Assembly (NCBI GenBank): GCA_030674185.1
Contig: JAPXFY010000018.1
Coordinates: forward strand, 46,309,432 to 46,373,431
Direction: 5' to 3'
DNA length: 64,000 nucleotides
Source: Monoplex corrugatus
Taxonomy: Eukaryota > Mollusca > Gastropoda > Littorinimorpha > Ranellidae
How positions within the stretch are numbered: position 1 is the stretch's first letter; the number at the start of each line of letters is the position of its first letter. This document shows, in pieces, positions 32,222-43,235 of the stretch. Made by a program: the position numbers and the translations under genes. Under the pieces are notes generated by a model. The model was given only the letters and a program-made list of their open reading frames with translations. It was not told where the DNA came from and searched no databases.

Positions 32222-33793
32222 TTGAAGGGCCAGGAACGTTTTTGAGTCAATTTTTGAAAGGAGAAATAACCTATTTTCTCTTACTCTTTTCTCCAATTCG
32301 TTGCCGTAACTGAATGGATAAGAGCTCAGACAACATTGCAGTTTCCTTTTGGCACGTGTTTGGGGATTTGCCGATTTGCAATGGGCGGCCCAAGGAAGAC
32401 AATTTCCACACGAAATTGTCGAATCTTCAGCAGGGTCTCTCTGACGACGCAGGCAAGGTAGCGACAAAATTCGCTTTGCACGTGCAAGGCAAGCCCTTTT
32501 TGAACACTACTCCAGCCAAAGTTGCCCGCAGACGAGGATAAAAAGGACCCGTTCTTGGTTCGTTTTAACCATGCTTGCAAGACGACGGATGACGGATGAG
32601 CAGCTCTGCTTGATGAAGGCCTAGCGCAGCGGGAAGTTGCTAGACGACTTGAAGTGTCGCATTCCACAATCCAGAGACTGCTGGAGCGCTTCAATGAGAC
32701 TGGAGCAGTCCAGGAAAGGCGTCACACGGGTCGACCCAGAGTAACGACAAGACAGCAAGACCGCTACCTTGCCCTCTCCGTCCTGAGGGAAAGGGCATCC
32801 ACTGCGGTGACCTTGAGGGGTCAGCTGAGGGACGCAACAGGTGCTAACATCAGCTGCAACACGGTGAGAAGACGGCTACATGAGGCAAACTTGAGGTCAC
32901 GGAGACCGGCCGTCAGACCCGTGCTGTCACCGGTCAACAGAGTGCGCCGCATGACCTGGGCCAGGGAGCACGTGACCTGGACAAGGCAACAGTGGGCCCG
33001 GGTCTTGTTTTCGGATGAGTCCAGGTTCACCCTGACCTTTAACGATGGCCGGGCTCGGGTGTGGCGACGTCAAGGGGAGAGGTTCGCTGACGCCACTGTC
33101 CAAGAGCATAACCGGTACGGCGGCGGGTCGGTGATGGTGTGGGGTGGCATGAGCCGTGGTACCAGGACCCCCCTGCTCCCCATTGACGGCATCCTGAACG
33201 GGGTCCGGTACCGGGACGAGGTTCTGGCGGCCGTGGCACTGCCTGCGCTTGTGGACCTTGGTCAAGGCGCCATCTTCCAGGACGACAATGCACCTGCGCA
33301 TCGAGCACGCCTTGTGACCGACTTCCTGGAGCAGCATGAAGTCGTCCGTATGGCCTGGCCAGCGTGCTCACCTGACCTGAACCCAATTGAACACCTCTGG
33401 GATGTGCTCGGGAGGCGCATCAGGGACAACCACCCCCCACCGGGCACCCTGGCCAGGCTGGTCGACATCCTGCAGATCGAGTGGGCGGCCATCCCTCAGG
33501 ACACACTACGTACCCTTGTGGGGTCGATGCATCGGCGCTGTGAAGCATGCATCCAGGCTCGGGGCGGACACACGCGATATTGAAAACAGATTGGCCAAAT
33601 CTGACACTTTCTGTTTTTTGAAAAGGGGGGGATGTTCCTTTAAATGCATGTGCTGTTCACTAATGGGTCATTGTGCTAATTTCTTTTTCCAAAACAGGTG
33701 TGGAAATGATGAAATAAAACATAGAATCAATTCTAAACATTGTCAATTATTTCAACTTAAAATTAGAGAGGAAGGAAGAAGTGGCCCTTAAAT
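32222..33793 (+). mobile_element. Tc1-group DNA transposon, 1.57 kb
   Basis: Short inverted termini (TTGAAGGGCCA at the left, TGGCCCTTAAA at the right) are flanked by TA at 32220-32221 and 33794-33795. Size and single transposase ORF fit Tc1. The inverted repeat is perfect for only about 8 bp and degrades inward. Confidence 0.85.
32654..33583 (+). CDS. Tc1-group DD34E transposase, N-terminus frameshifted
   Basis: Cut-and-paste transposase acting at TA sites. The 309-codon frame starts within the second DNA-binding helix (SHSTIQRLLERF), continues with a GRPRVTT linker and the second HTH (NTVRRRLHEANLRSRRP). The RNase-H-fold catalytic domain follows: D in VLFSDESRF (33014-33016), D in FQDDNAPAH (second D, 33284-33286), E in NPIEHLWD (33389-33391). 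Thirty-four residues separate the second D from E, the Tc1 signature. GGGSVMVWGG lies between the first two. Upstream, an ATG at 32571 reads RRRMTDEQ, then the frame shifts near 32600-32610 to LLDEGLAQREVARRLEV, which joins this ORF. The first helix-turn-helix is therefore damaged by a small deletion. The catalytic part is intact. Confidence 0.9.
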   Translation: MSHSTIQRLLERFNETGAVQERRHTGRPRVTTRQQDRYLALSVLRERASTAVTLRGQLRDATGANISCNTVRRRLHEANLRSRRPAVRPVLSPVNRVRRMTWAREHVTWTRQQWARVLFSDESRFTLTFNDGRARVWRRQGERFADATVQEHNRYGGGSVMVWGGMSRGTRTPLLPIDGILNGVRYRDEVLAAVALPALVDLGQGAIFQDDNAPAHRARLVTDFLEQHEVVRMAWPACSPDLNPIEHLWDVLGRRIRDNHPPPGTLARLVDILQIEWAAIPQDTLRTLVGSMHRRCEACIQARGGHTRY

Positions 33794-34570
33794 TATGATT
33801 AGGAGTATATATATTGGACATACTTGCATGAATACAAACTAAAACATGAAGTAAATGCCAACAGACATGCAGCTTAATTCTTATCATGCACAAAAGAAAC
33901 GATTGTATGTATTACGTATAAACAGACAAAAGGATTCTTTCCATTGTAATCAATATAAATATAGCGTCCGTTTCACTTTCAAAACAAGCGAGGCCCACAT
34001 AGCGCGGTCATGTTGCTCATCTTGGTTTCTTTATGTCAAATTGAAAAATCATTCACATTTTATTTTGGTCAGAATGAAACAAGGTCAGGTCCCCAAGGAA
34101 AGACAAATGCTAAAAACACTGGATGAAAACAAATCTCTCTTGCACGGCTTTGACAGCCTGAAATAAATGCTCTGCAGAATGGACACTGTGCCGTCTACAA
34201 TGGAAACATGCACTGCACGAAGATTAGATTAACTTCCCACGTCCCATGCCAACTGTCTCTTTAAATCAATGACTGAGAAGAGCCCTCCATCTCTACTCAA
34301 CACACTCTCAAAGGAGAAATGTTAACTTGATTATATCGAGTTCATAAAGAGAACTGTCAAAACCAAAAACAAGACAAACAAAAACACTCACTCCATTTTC
34401 AACCCTCGTTTGTTGTTGATATATGTGATGATTTAAATACATGAACCAGATTGCGTTTCACAGAAATATAGAAGCAAATGCTCTCTGGACATTACAATGA
34501 TATTAGACAAAAACACAATTAGACAAGAAAACGAAAGACGATTTAAATGATGTCTATGTGTAATTAAACC
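33794..34570. repeat. low-copy segment, paralog of 11066-12250
   Basis: Lacks the piggyBac-type MITE present there. No gene is seen. Confidence 0.75.
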
Positions 34571-34574
34571 TTAA

Positions 34575-34985
34575 GAATAAGAATAAAATCTAGTAGACTG
34601 CGCAGAGCCATATCAGGGCCATATCAAAGCCTCAATCAGTTCAAAACGTATAAATATATGGTTGGAGAAAAACTGGAAAAGAAAAAGTTCAAGCAAACAT
34701 ATCAATGCGTTTGCGCACATAATCTAAAGATATGCCCCTGGCGTTGACAACTCTGTCCAATGTATTGAAGAAACAAACTGCACACAAATGTAAATAATTA
34801 AAGGCACTAACCAGATATAACAAGGGCCGTGTGTTCTCAAAACTTCATTCTGTACGTCACATTTCGTTCGAGCCAAAACAAATTGCAATCAATACTTGCA
34901 CCCACTTTTAAATCCTAGGAGAATGTGAGGTTTATTTTACAGAACGCCACACAGATAGATGGGACAGCGAGGCAGGAAATGACTA
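34575..34985 (-). mobile_element. divergent Rep-B subfamily copy
   Basis: Same subfamily as 20222-20627 (GGTTGGAGAAAAACTGG), with an extra GGGCCATATCA in the core. Confidence 0.75.
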
Positions 34986-34989
34986 ACTT

Positions 34990-35700
34990 GATTCTGGTTC
35001 ATGTTCATGGTGCTTATAGCCCAGCTGACTGCTAGAGCCATATCAGGGCTAACACTACGTAAAACACGACAACCAGGTTCATGTTAAATTCACTTCACAT
35101 TGCTTATAGCCCAACCAACTACCAGAGCCATGTCAGGGCTAACACCACGTTGAAAACAACCAGGTTAAGATAAAAAGACAGCAGTTAAAAACCATGCTCA
35201 CTGTTAACTGTGCAAGTCTAAAATGTAATTAAAGAAGAACATAATTATTCAGACGTAAAATCATATCAGGTAAAATCTATTGATTTCTTGTAAAACCTGG
35301 AAAATTGCATCAGGAGGGACGTCTCAGAAGAGGTTCTTTAAGGAATGTAGTGCTTTTGTCTCACATCGTGCAAGTACCAGCATTCAAGGAGGTGGTGTCT
35401 GACGCTCAATGGTTCGTCTCATGATATACATTACGGTGCTTCTTCGTCTTTTGAAAGGTACGGTTGAATGTAGGATGTGTGACCCGTGTGTAACCTACAT
35501 GAAGCTGTCGCTTTCTTATGGTTCCCTGCAAAAGAGAATTTCTTTCAGGTTGGAAATGGATTTGGAAAAGTTTGTCATCTGTCTGCTTATTCCAATCCTC
35601 CTGTCAGAGATTTCTCACATAACTGACAGGAAAAAGCTGACAGCAAGCAAAGCAGCGAGGCAGAAGCAAAAACAGTGACAGAACTTCCAGAAGGAGGGGG
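34990..35700 (-). pseudogene. LINE-A 3' ends with ORF2 C-terminal remnant
   Basis: Short core at about 35005-35060. A longer copy runs from about 35090 through the 3' UTR to about 35640. It covers the knuckle region (decayed: cysteine codons lost on the minus strand) and upstream ORF2. A Rep-B end (CAGGCATCCCCACGG) follows at 35700-35740. Colinear with 27106-27370 in copy C. Confidence 0.7.
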
Positions 35701-35979
35701 TACTGTTTATACCGAAAGAACGCCAGGCATCCCCACGGAGAAATGTGTGTGTAATAGACTATATAAAAAATGATGAAGTGTCTTTGGGGAGTAAACAGAA
35801 TACATTCAATAATTTCAGATTCAAGGTTCTATTCGATTTCCATAACTATTAGAGCATACATGAAGCAAAGTAAATCATCAATTCAACAAAATTTATATTC
35901 AACTTCCCTGACGTGACATCTGGGCTTCTGGGCATTTCACTGAAATAAAATATTTGCCCATGATGAAAGATGGTCAGAA
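35701..35979. repeat. second segmental duplication, copy D (left)
   Basis: Matches about 27345-27600. No gene. Confidence 0.8.
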
Positions 35980-36537
35980 TTGTTCATTGTTATTGTTGTT
36001 TAAAGCCCAACCAACTGCATAGAGCCATATCAGGGCTATAACCATTTCAAAACACACAAAACCTCAGCAGGCAAAAAAGAAAAAACCAAGCACACATACC
36101 AATTTCTGCGCACACAACCCAACAACACGTCCCCAGCGTCGACAACTCCATCTAACTTATCACACAGGGGATTTAAAAAAAACTCCTGAATACAAATGTA
36201 AGCATACCTAAGGACACTAAAACATATATAAAAACTGACATAAATCACCTAAAATCGCTTCCGCATATTTCACATCAACAGAGCCAAAAATGCACTAAAT
36301 ACATGTACCCATTTATCAATACCAAGAAAAAGTACGTAAGACTTTATTGAACATATACAGGTGAATGGACCAGGAAGGCATAAAATGACAGGAAGAAATG
36401 ACAGAAAGGAACAAGGCAGAAATAAAGAGTGACAGAAAAGAGGAAATTTCCAGCACAGAATTTCAGAAGATGAGGATACTATTATACTGAAAGAGGCCCC
36501 GGCATCCCCAATGGAAGGGTGGTGGTGGTGGTGGTGG
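35980..36537 (-). mobile_element. full-length Rep-B with 12-bp target duplication
   Basis: Flanked by AGATGGTCAGAA (35968-35979 and 36538-36549). The partner at about 27600-27620 lacks the element. The right end carries an added (GGT)n run. Confidence 0.92.
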
Positions 36538-36549
36538 AGATGGTCAGAA

Positions 36550-37197
36550 ACCGAATTGTCAAGTCAGAGGATCTTTTTGCCGGTGTGGCGCTACACCCAC
36601 GCCATGCCACACACTACCACACTCTACAACATCACACCAACATAAACAGCAGTGAAAATCGTTGTGACAGCTATTCCCAAAGGTTTCTGCTAGAACGGTG
36701 TACCACGAAAGGAATACCGAAGTGAGATCCATCATTCTGGCAGAAAACCCTCCCTACCTATCAAGACATGATGCTGATAAGGTTTCCAGTCCCTGGAGCA
36801 TGTCAGACATGCCGCCTGTAGACAAACGACCCAAGGTCAAGGAAGACGTGCCGCAGGTGGCGTCCAACGTATGGCTATGACGTCACAAGGCCAGCAACAC
36901 TTTTTCGCTCCTTGGCGGTTAAAAAAAAAAAAAAAGAAACAACTCTGCTCCTCTTTCTGAAGGCGCTTGGCGTACGGATACCAAATCTGAATAAGTTAAT
37001 TACACACAGTGTCAGTCGCTGTCTTTGATGTGTGCGTCTCTGATATCGTCTGGAATGTTTGAAAGCCTCGATTCTTTCTCGTCATTAACTGATGGCCTAT
37101 CCCAACTCAGCCTGTACGAAAAGTGAACTGAGGAGCTGATGGTGCTGATAATCGACATGGTAGGAAAAAAGGTCACCCCAACTCTCAGCCTGTAGGA
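36550..37197. repeat. second segmental duplication, copy D (right)
   Basis: Matches about 27625-28255, including the small ORF and the CTGATGGTGCTGATAATCGA block. Confidence 0.85.
36800..36880 (+). CDS. 26-codon ORF conserved in the duplicate at 27881
   Basis: Partner of 27881-27961, reading MSDMPPVDKRPKVKEDVPQV plus six residues to TGA. Same length and frame in both copies; no recognised domain. Confidence 0.2.
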   Translation: MSDMPPVDKRPKVKEDVPQVASNVWL

Positions 37198-37750
37198 GTT
37201 CAAGTTCAAGTTCATACTGCTTACAGCCCAGCCGACTACTAGAGCCATATCAGGGCTAACATCACGTCAAAGACAACAACCCGGTTAAGATCAAAGACAA
37301 CAGTTAAAAACCATGCTCACTGTTAACCTTGCAAATCTAAACTACAGTTAAAGAAAAAAAAATCATATCAGATTGTAGGAAAAGTGAACCGAGGACCTGA
37401 TATGTTCAAGTTCAAGTTCATACTGCTTACAGCCCAGCCGACTACTAGAGCCATATCAGAGCTAACACCATGTCAAAAACGACAACCAGGTTAAGATAAA
37501 AGACATCAGTTAAAAACCATGCTCACCGTTAAACTTGCAAGTCTAAAAAAATGCAATTAAAGGAAACCTTACTTGGACGTAAAAATCATATCAGGTGAGG
37601 GGCTGATGGTGCCGATTATCAAGTTCATGTTCATATTGTTTATAGCCCAGCCGACTCCGAGAGCCATATCAGGGCTAACACCACGTTAAAAACGACACCC
37701 AGGTTGAAAATATAAAAACAAGAACAGTTAAAAACAAAACAAAACAAAAC
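37198..37750 (-). mobile_element. three LINE-A 3' ends
   Basis: Tails and cores at about 37199, 37404 and 37618. Each runs into the 3' UTR and is truncated near 37375, 37600 and 37735. Each is followed by a short piece of the surrounding segment (GACCTGATATG, GGGCTGATGGTGCCGAT), so they split one low-copy sequence. Confidence 0.8.
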
Positions 37751-37815
37751 AAAAAACGGAGGCTATGGACTGGGAAGAAAATCATGTAAACATGAGCAAG
37801 ATAGTCTAGGCAGGA

Positions 37816-37862
37816 GTTCCAAATTCATATTGCTTATAGCCCAGCCGACTACTAAGAGTCAT
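37816..37862 (-). mobile_element. minimal LINE-A 3' end, 47 bp
   Basis: Tail plus core to GAGTCAT between ATAGTCTAGGCAGGA (37801-37815) and ATAGTCAAGACAGGA (37863-37877). The paralog at about 28805-28830 (GGTCAAGCCAGGAAAATGAA) is an empty site. Confidence 0.88.
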
Positions 37863-37877
37863 ATAGTCAAGACAGGA

Positions 37878-38530
37878 AATGAATGTTCTTCTAGCCGATT
37901 ATTTCAACTACAAGAGCTTTGTCTGCCCTTGATGCATGTACCCTCCATGCCTGTAGCCAAATGTCTCACATGTGAGGTCTATTGGCACAGGACATTGTAA
38001 TTATGGACATCCACAATTGCACATCACAAGCACATTATGCTAGATCACACACAGACACAAAGACAAAAACACATTGCAAGCTCACACACGCACATACCCA
38101 CATACTCGCACAAAATACACACATGGACACGCACACTCGCACACAATACACACATGCACGCTCACACACATACTTGCACACAATACATACGCATACACGA
38201 TACACACGCAAGCACAAACGCACACACACACACAATCGCACATGCAAACACACACACTTGCACATGCACGCACACACACACACACCTGCACTCATTTTGA
38301 AAAGACGTTAAATCAAAGAACAAACACCCGCACACATACACGCTCACACACCCACCCATCCACCCCCACACATACACGTATCAACACCACCAACACTGAC
38401 AATCACCACCATCATAACAGACACGCTGAAAAACGTACCACCAAAAAAGAAAAAAAAAAGGAAAAACAAAACAAAAAAAACAACGCCCAAACTTGTACCC
38501 GACCCCGTTTTCACCAAAATGGTTTATGTA
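37878..38530. repeat. CA-rich microsatellite region, no gene
   Basis: Imperfect (CA)n with CG interruptions from about 38045 to 38400. Long Thr-His or Cys-Val frames are artefacts. Confidence 0.9.
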
Positions 38531-38534
38531 TTGT

Positions 38535-38777
38535 TTATTACCGTTATTTTTGGTTTAAAGCCCAGCCGACTGCGTAGAGCCATATCAGGGCTAAAACCAT
38601 ATCAAAACAGCTTTTCAAAAAGATAAAAAAAAAAGAAAATTAAGCACAGTTATCAATGTGTTCGTGCACATATCTAATAAAATGCCCCTGGGAGTGACCA
38701 CTCCGTCCAGTTTATAACATAGGGGATTTCTAAAATAAACACACCCAAATACAAATTGAAACACGACTAAAGGACAC
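38535..38777 (-). mobile_element. Rep-B, 3' part (left of nested RTE)
   Basis: Tail and core near 38540-38590. Ends at AAAGGACAC, where the RTE begins. Confidence 0.88.
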
Positions 38778-40621
38778 TTCCTTCCTTCCTTCCTTCCTGT
38801 CCCTTAACCCTATCCAGGGTCGTGGCGGCTCCACATGGATGAACGTCGCACCGTCTGTCTCCACCTCTGTCTGTCATGAGCAAGGGTCTGGGTCGTGGCA
38901 AAGCTTTTTCCTGTCCATTCGTCAATATTGTCCATCCACCTTTTTCTCTGTCTGCCTCTTTTTCTTCCCCCCTGAACTGTTCCTTGGAGTATTGTTTTTG
39001 ATAGTCCGTTAGTTCTTGTCACGTGACCATACCACCGAAGTTTCCTTTTTCTTACTGTTGTCAGAAGGTTTTCATAGTTTTTGACATGCTGTGAAATTGT
39101 TCTTCGTACTTCCTCATTGGTAATGTGGTCTTTGTATGAGATGCCAAGCACTCTTCTAAAGCATCTCATTTCTACTGCCAGGATCTTCTTTTGCAGTTCT
39201 GCTGTTAGTGTCCATGACTCGCACGCGTAGAGAAAGATTGACAGGACCAATGCGTGCATTAGCTTCAGTTTGGAAGTGAGGGCGATGTTTTTGTCCCTCC
39301 AGATGGGCTTCAGCTTGGCTAGTGCTGCTGTTGTCTGTGCTGCTCTTGCAAGAACTTCGGTTTTCGATCCCTGTTCACTGATAATGGCTCCGAGATATTT
39401 GAACTGAGCCACGGTTTCCAGCTCACTCCCGCTGACTGTAATCTTCTTTTCTATTGGTTTTGTGCTGTTTGTCATCAACTTTGTCTTTTCGGCACTGATC
39501 TCCATGCCATATCTGGATGATGTCTCGTCCAGGTGTTTCACCAGGTTGGCAAGTTCGTCTTCATTTCCAGCCAACCCATCGATGTCGTCGGCAAATCTCA
39601 AGTTGGTGATTGTCCTTCCTCCAATACTGACTGAGCCGTGATGGTTTTCAAGGGCATCCGTCATAATGCGCTCAAGGAAGATGTTGAACAAGGTTGGAGA
39701 GAGGAGACAGCCCTGGCGAACTCCAACTGATGTGTGAAACCAGTCCCCCACTGTGCCCCCAACAAGCATTGCGCTGCTCGCTTTTGTGTATAGCTGTGTG
39801 ATGGTGTCAATAAGCTTCCTTCCCATGTTGTACTTCCTCATGGTGGCCCACAGTGCTTCATGCCATACTCTGTCAAATGCCTTTTTGAAGTCGATAAAAA
39901 CGTGGTAGATGTCCTGTTGGTGTTGGCTGTATTTTTCGCATAGGACTCTGAGATTGAATATTTGTTCTGTTGTGCTTCTACCACTGCGAAATCCTGCTTG
40001 TTCTTCGGCAATGATCTCCTCTGCCTGTGGTTTCAGTCTGTTCAAAATGACTTTCAGCATCACTTTGCTAGCATGGCTGATAAGGCTGATCGTTCTGTAA
40101 TTCTGGCATAGTTGTAAATTGCCTTTCTTGGAAAGTGTGATGATTAGTGACTGGGTCCAAGGTGTCGGCCATTCTCCCGTCTGCCAGATTTTGTTGCAGA
40201 TTTTCCAGAGGATGTCAGTCACTGCCTCCCCTCCATGCTTGATCAGTTCTGCTGGGATGTTGTCCACTCCAGCAGCTTTTCCATCTTTCAGCGATCGTAT
40301 TGCTGTTTCGACTTCTTCGCGTAGAATAGGGTGGTCATCGTCATTTGTTGATTCCTGGCATGTAAGGACAGTTGAGTCACCCTGTGTCTGGTGGTTGTAG
40401 AGGTCAGAGCAGTATTCTGTCCATCTATGGATGATTTCTTTATCTTCTGTCAGGCACTTTCCTTGTTTGTCTTGAATGGTACTGATCCTTGCCTGTCTCT
40501 GTGTGGTGAGTTCTTTCACCACTTTGTACGCCTTTATGCTGTTGTTCTTGCTTAGGCTGTCTTCTATTTCTGTGCATTTATTTTGTATCCATCCTTCTTT
40601 GGCCTCCCTCATGCCTTTTCT
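38778..40621 (-). mobile_element. RTE-like retrotransposon copy 2, nested in Rep-B
   Basis: Flanked by GACAC (38773-38777 and 40622-40626) that restores the Rep-B sequence AAGGACACTAACAC. The 3' tail is (TTCC)n on the + strand at 38778-38799, i.e. (GGAA)n on the element strand. 5'-truncated about 120 bp short of copy 1. Confidence 0.92.
38810..40612 (-). CDS. RTE-like reverse transcriptase, open frame of 600 codons
   Basis: Uninterrupted RT and C-terminal region of the same element as 23080-25013. Motifs: KAAGVDNIPAEL, FRSGRST, motif A FIDFKKAFDRVW, motif B GVRQGCLLSPTLFN, motif C FADD, then FKYLGAIIS, a C-terminal block LRWYGHVTRTNGLSKTILQG and a basic KRGRQRKRW segment, ending in a TAG just before the tail. 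The ATG is only the first one after the truncation point; the real protein would begin upstream with an APE-like endonuclease that is absent. The intact frame implies recent insertion. It could supply RT activity only if expressed without its endonuclease. Confidence 0.88.
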   Translation of the reverse strand: MREAKEGWIQNKCTEIEDSLSKNNSIKAYKVVKELTTQRQARISTIQDKQGKCLTEDKEIIHRWTEYCSDLYNHQTQGDSTVLTCQESTNDDDHPILREEVETAIRSLKDGKAAGVDNIPAELIKHGGEAVTDILWKICNKIWQTGEWPTPWTQSLIITLSKKGNLQLCQNYRTISLISHASKVMLKVILNRLKPQAEEIIAEEQAGFRSGRSTTEQIFNLRVLCEKYSQHQQDIYHVFIDFKKAFDRVWHEALWATMRKYNMGRKLIDTITQLYTKASSAMLVGGTVGDWFHTSVGVRQGCLLSPTLFNIFLERIMTDALENHHGSVSIGGRTITNLRFADDIDGLAGNEDELANLVKHLDETSSRYGMEISAEKTKLMTNSTKPIEKKITVSGSELETVAQFKYLGAIISEQGSKTEVLARAAQTTAALAKLKPIWRDKNIALTSKLKLMHALVLSIFLYACESWTLTAELQKKILAVEMRCFRRVLGISYKDHITNEEVRRTISQHVKNYENLLTTVRKRKLRWYGHVTRTNGLSKTILQGTVQGGRKRGRQRKRWMDNIDEWTGKSFATTQTLAHDRQRWRQTVRRSSMWSRHDPG

Positions 40622-41170
40622 GACACTAACACATATATAAAAACGGGCCTAAATGACCTAAAATTGTTTCTGCATATCTCATTTCCCTAGAACCAAAAAT
40701 GCACTCAAGTATCAATCCTAAGAGAAAGTACCTAAGACTTCATGGAACACAACAGATTAATGGACCAGCAAGAAAATGATAGGAAGAAATGACAGTAAGC
40801 AAAGGAACAAGGCTGGCAGAAACAAAGATAGTGACACACAAACCGGAAATTTCTGGCACATAATCAACAGAAGGTGGGGTTACTATCTATACTGAGAGTC
40901 CCCAGCATCCCCATAGGGGAAAGCAATGGAACAAAGCAGAAACAAAGAGAAACAGAAAAATGGACATTTCTAGCACAGAATTTCCAGAAAGAGGACAAAC
41001 CAATTGTACAGAAAGAGCCCTCAGCATCAAAGTTCAAGTTCATATTGCTTATAGCCCAGCCGAACTATATCAGGGCTAATACCACGTCAAAAACGACAAC
41101 TAGGTTAAGATAAAAGACAACATTTAAAAAAAAATGCTCACCGTTAAACTTGGAAGTTTAAAAGGACCCC
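40622..41170 (-). mobile_element. Rep-B 5' part, partial repeat of its end, and a LINE-A
   Basis: Rep-B resumes at 40622 and ends near 40918. 40920-41030 repeats the last part of the family. LINE-A follows at about 41033-41160, then another CCCCGGCATCCC end at 41165-41180. Confidence 0.75.
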
Positions 41171-41180
41171 GGCATCCCTT

Positions 41181-42312
41181 TGGAGGGATTATTGTTTATG
41201 TATGTTTTCCCCTTTTTTTATAGCACACAACGTCCCACCGCCACGCGAAAACGGGCCGACTTGTAAATGTTAACCAAATAGCGATACTCTTTTGTCGATT
41301 CCAGAAGTGCCAGATTCTCCCCCACCCCCAACTTCCTACAAACTTGCCGAGCCACAGCTGACAAAATCAATTGTGTTGCCCTGGTGTAGCCTATTGTCCA
41401 TCACGCTGACTGTTCTCACAAACTGCTATATTCCGTTTATCTGATTTCTTTTTCAAAATTAACTTTAAGAACGGAGATTAGTGTGACTTTTCGTCACGAT
41501 TTTCGAAAGGGTAATTATCGCCTAATTTGGGGGTTTGAAACACAGTGCTCAAAGAAATGTCTGTTGTGTGCGTGTGCTTTCGTGCATGCATGCCTGTGCA
41601 AGAGCGTGTGAGTGATGTGTGTGTGTGTATGGATGTGCTGATTTTTGAAAAGCAAAAATACTGAATGTCTTCTCTCCTGATCCAATTTTTTTCATGGAAA
41701 TGCGCTGAATACTCGTTAACAGGCTTCTTGGCCTCAGAAATATACACAACCAGTACACAAACAGCGCAAAAATTATTTTTACAATCTCTATACGGAAGGC
41801 GATTTCGTGTGTGTGCGTGCGTGCGTGTGTGTGTGTGTGGTGTGTGTGTGTGTGTGTGTGTGTGTATGTTGTGTGTTGTTGTGTGTGTATACATGTGTGT
41901 GTGTGCGTGTATGTGGTGCGTGCCAGTGCGTGTGTGCGTGTGTGGGGTGGTGCGTGTGTGTGTGCGTGCGTGCGTGCGTGCGTGCTGCGTGCGTGGGTGC
42001 GTGTTGTATATTGTAAATGTGTGCGTGTGGCGTGTCTGTAGACGCGATGCGGATAGTTGAGATTTTACGCTTTGTTTTTTCAAACGAAATATCAGACGAA
42101 CAGAGATATACAGCATTTTTGAATCAATTATCGCCAAGGCGTCCGTTTGTTTAATTTTGTTTGTGGCGGTGAAACACTAATTTCATTTTTTAATTTCCTG
42201 GTTGTTGTTGCAAAAGTTTTGGGACAAAAAAATACAGTCGGTCCGTTCGTTATCATTTGAATCAAGAACAGTAGGGAGGAGATATCAGACATGGTGAGGG
42301 GGATGGGTGGGT
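41181..42312. other. unique sequence with GT-rich microsatellite, no gene
   Basis: Imperfect (GT)n at about 41800-42020. Frames across it are artefacts. The rest shows no recognised feature. Confidence 0.7.
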
Positions 42313-42314
42313 AG

Positions 42315-42605
42315 CTTGGATTCAATTGCTTATAGCCCAGCCGACTACCAAGGCCATATCTGGGCAAGCACCAAGTTGAAAACAACTCCCAGGTTAATCA
42401 AAAACAAAGTACATGGATTAAACTTTCAAGTCTACAATGCTTGTAGACTTCTTGTGTTAAATACGCGTTCGTATTCTTCTTTCGTGTTTTTTCTGGTTCC
42501 AGTCTACAATGCGTTTAAAACTCCTTCCCGTACGTATGATCATAAAGATGAATATATTGATCTCGTATAAAAACTTTAAATTACCTCTGGAAGAACATCT
42601 CTGAA
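42315..42605 (-). mobile_element. divergent LINE-A copy
   Basis: Core CCCAGCCGACTACCAAGGCC, diverged 3' UTR, ending near AGAACATCTCTGAATAGATTC. Confidence 0.7.
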
Positions 42606-42616
42606 TAGATTCCTCG

Positions 42617-43235
42617 AGGTTCAGTTCAGTCCATATTGCTTACAGCCCAGCCGACTACTAGAGCCATATCAGGGCTAACACCACGTCAATAAAAAAAAAA
42701 TTAAAAATTTAAACAAAAAGACAACCTGTCAAGATAAAAAGACAACAGTTAAAAACCATGCTCACCGTTAACCTTGCAAGTCTAAAATGCAGTTAAAGAA
42801 AAACAGCTGTAAAACATATCAGGTGAAATCTATTGATCACTTGTAAAACAAACTGAAAATTGCATCAGGAGGGACGTTCGAAGAGGATTTTTAAGGAGTC
42901 ACCGTGTAGTGCTTTTGTCTCACATCGTACAAGTCCCAGCAATCGAGGACGAGGTGTCTGATGGTCAGTGGCTCGTCATATGGTATACACTACGGTGTTC
43001 TTCATTTTTTAAAAAGATATGAATAAAGTGTAGGACGTGTGACTCGTGTGTAACCTACCAACACTCTCTCTCTCTCTCTCTCTCTCCTCTCTCTCTACCT
43101 CTCTCTCTTCTCTCTCTCTCTCTCTCTCACGGTTCCCTGCAGCAGATGGGACAATGTCTTTCAGGTTGGGGCAGATTTGGATCATTTTTTATCTGTTTAT
43201 TCCAATCCTCCTGCCACAGATTTCTTACATAACTG
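42617..43235 (-). pseudogene. LINE-A with ORF2 C-terminal region interrupted by (CT)n
   Basis: Core at about 42648-42682, 3' UTR to about 42870, then ORF2 (knuckle and upstream) to about 43235. A (CT)n microsatellite at 43064-43128 expanded inside the coding part, destroying it. Confidence 0.75.
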
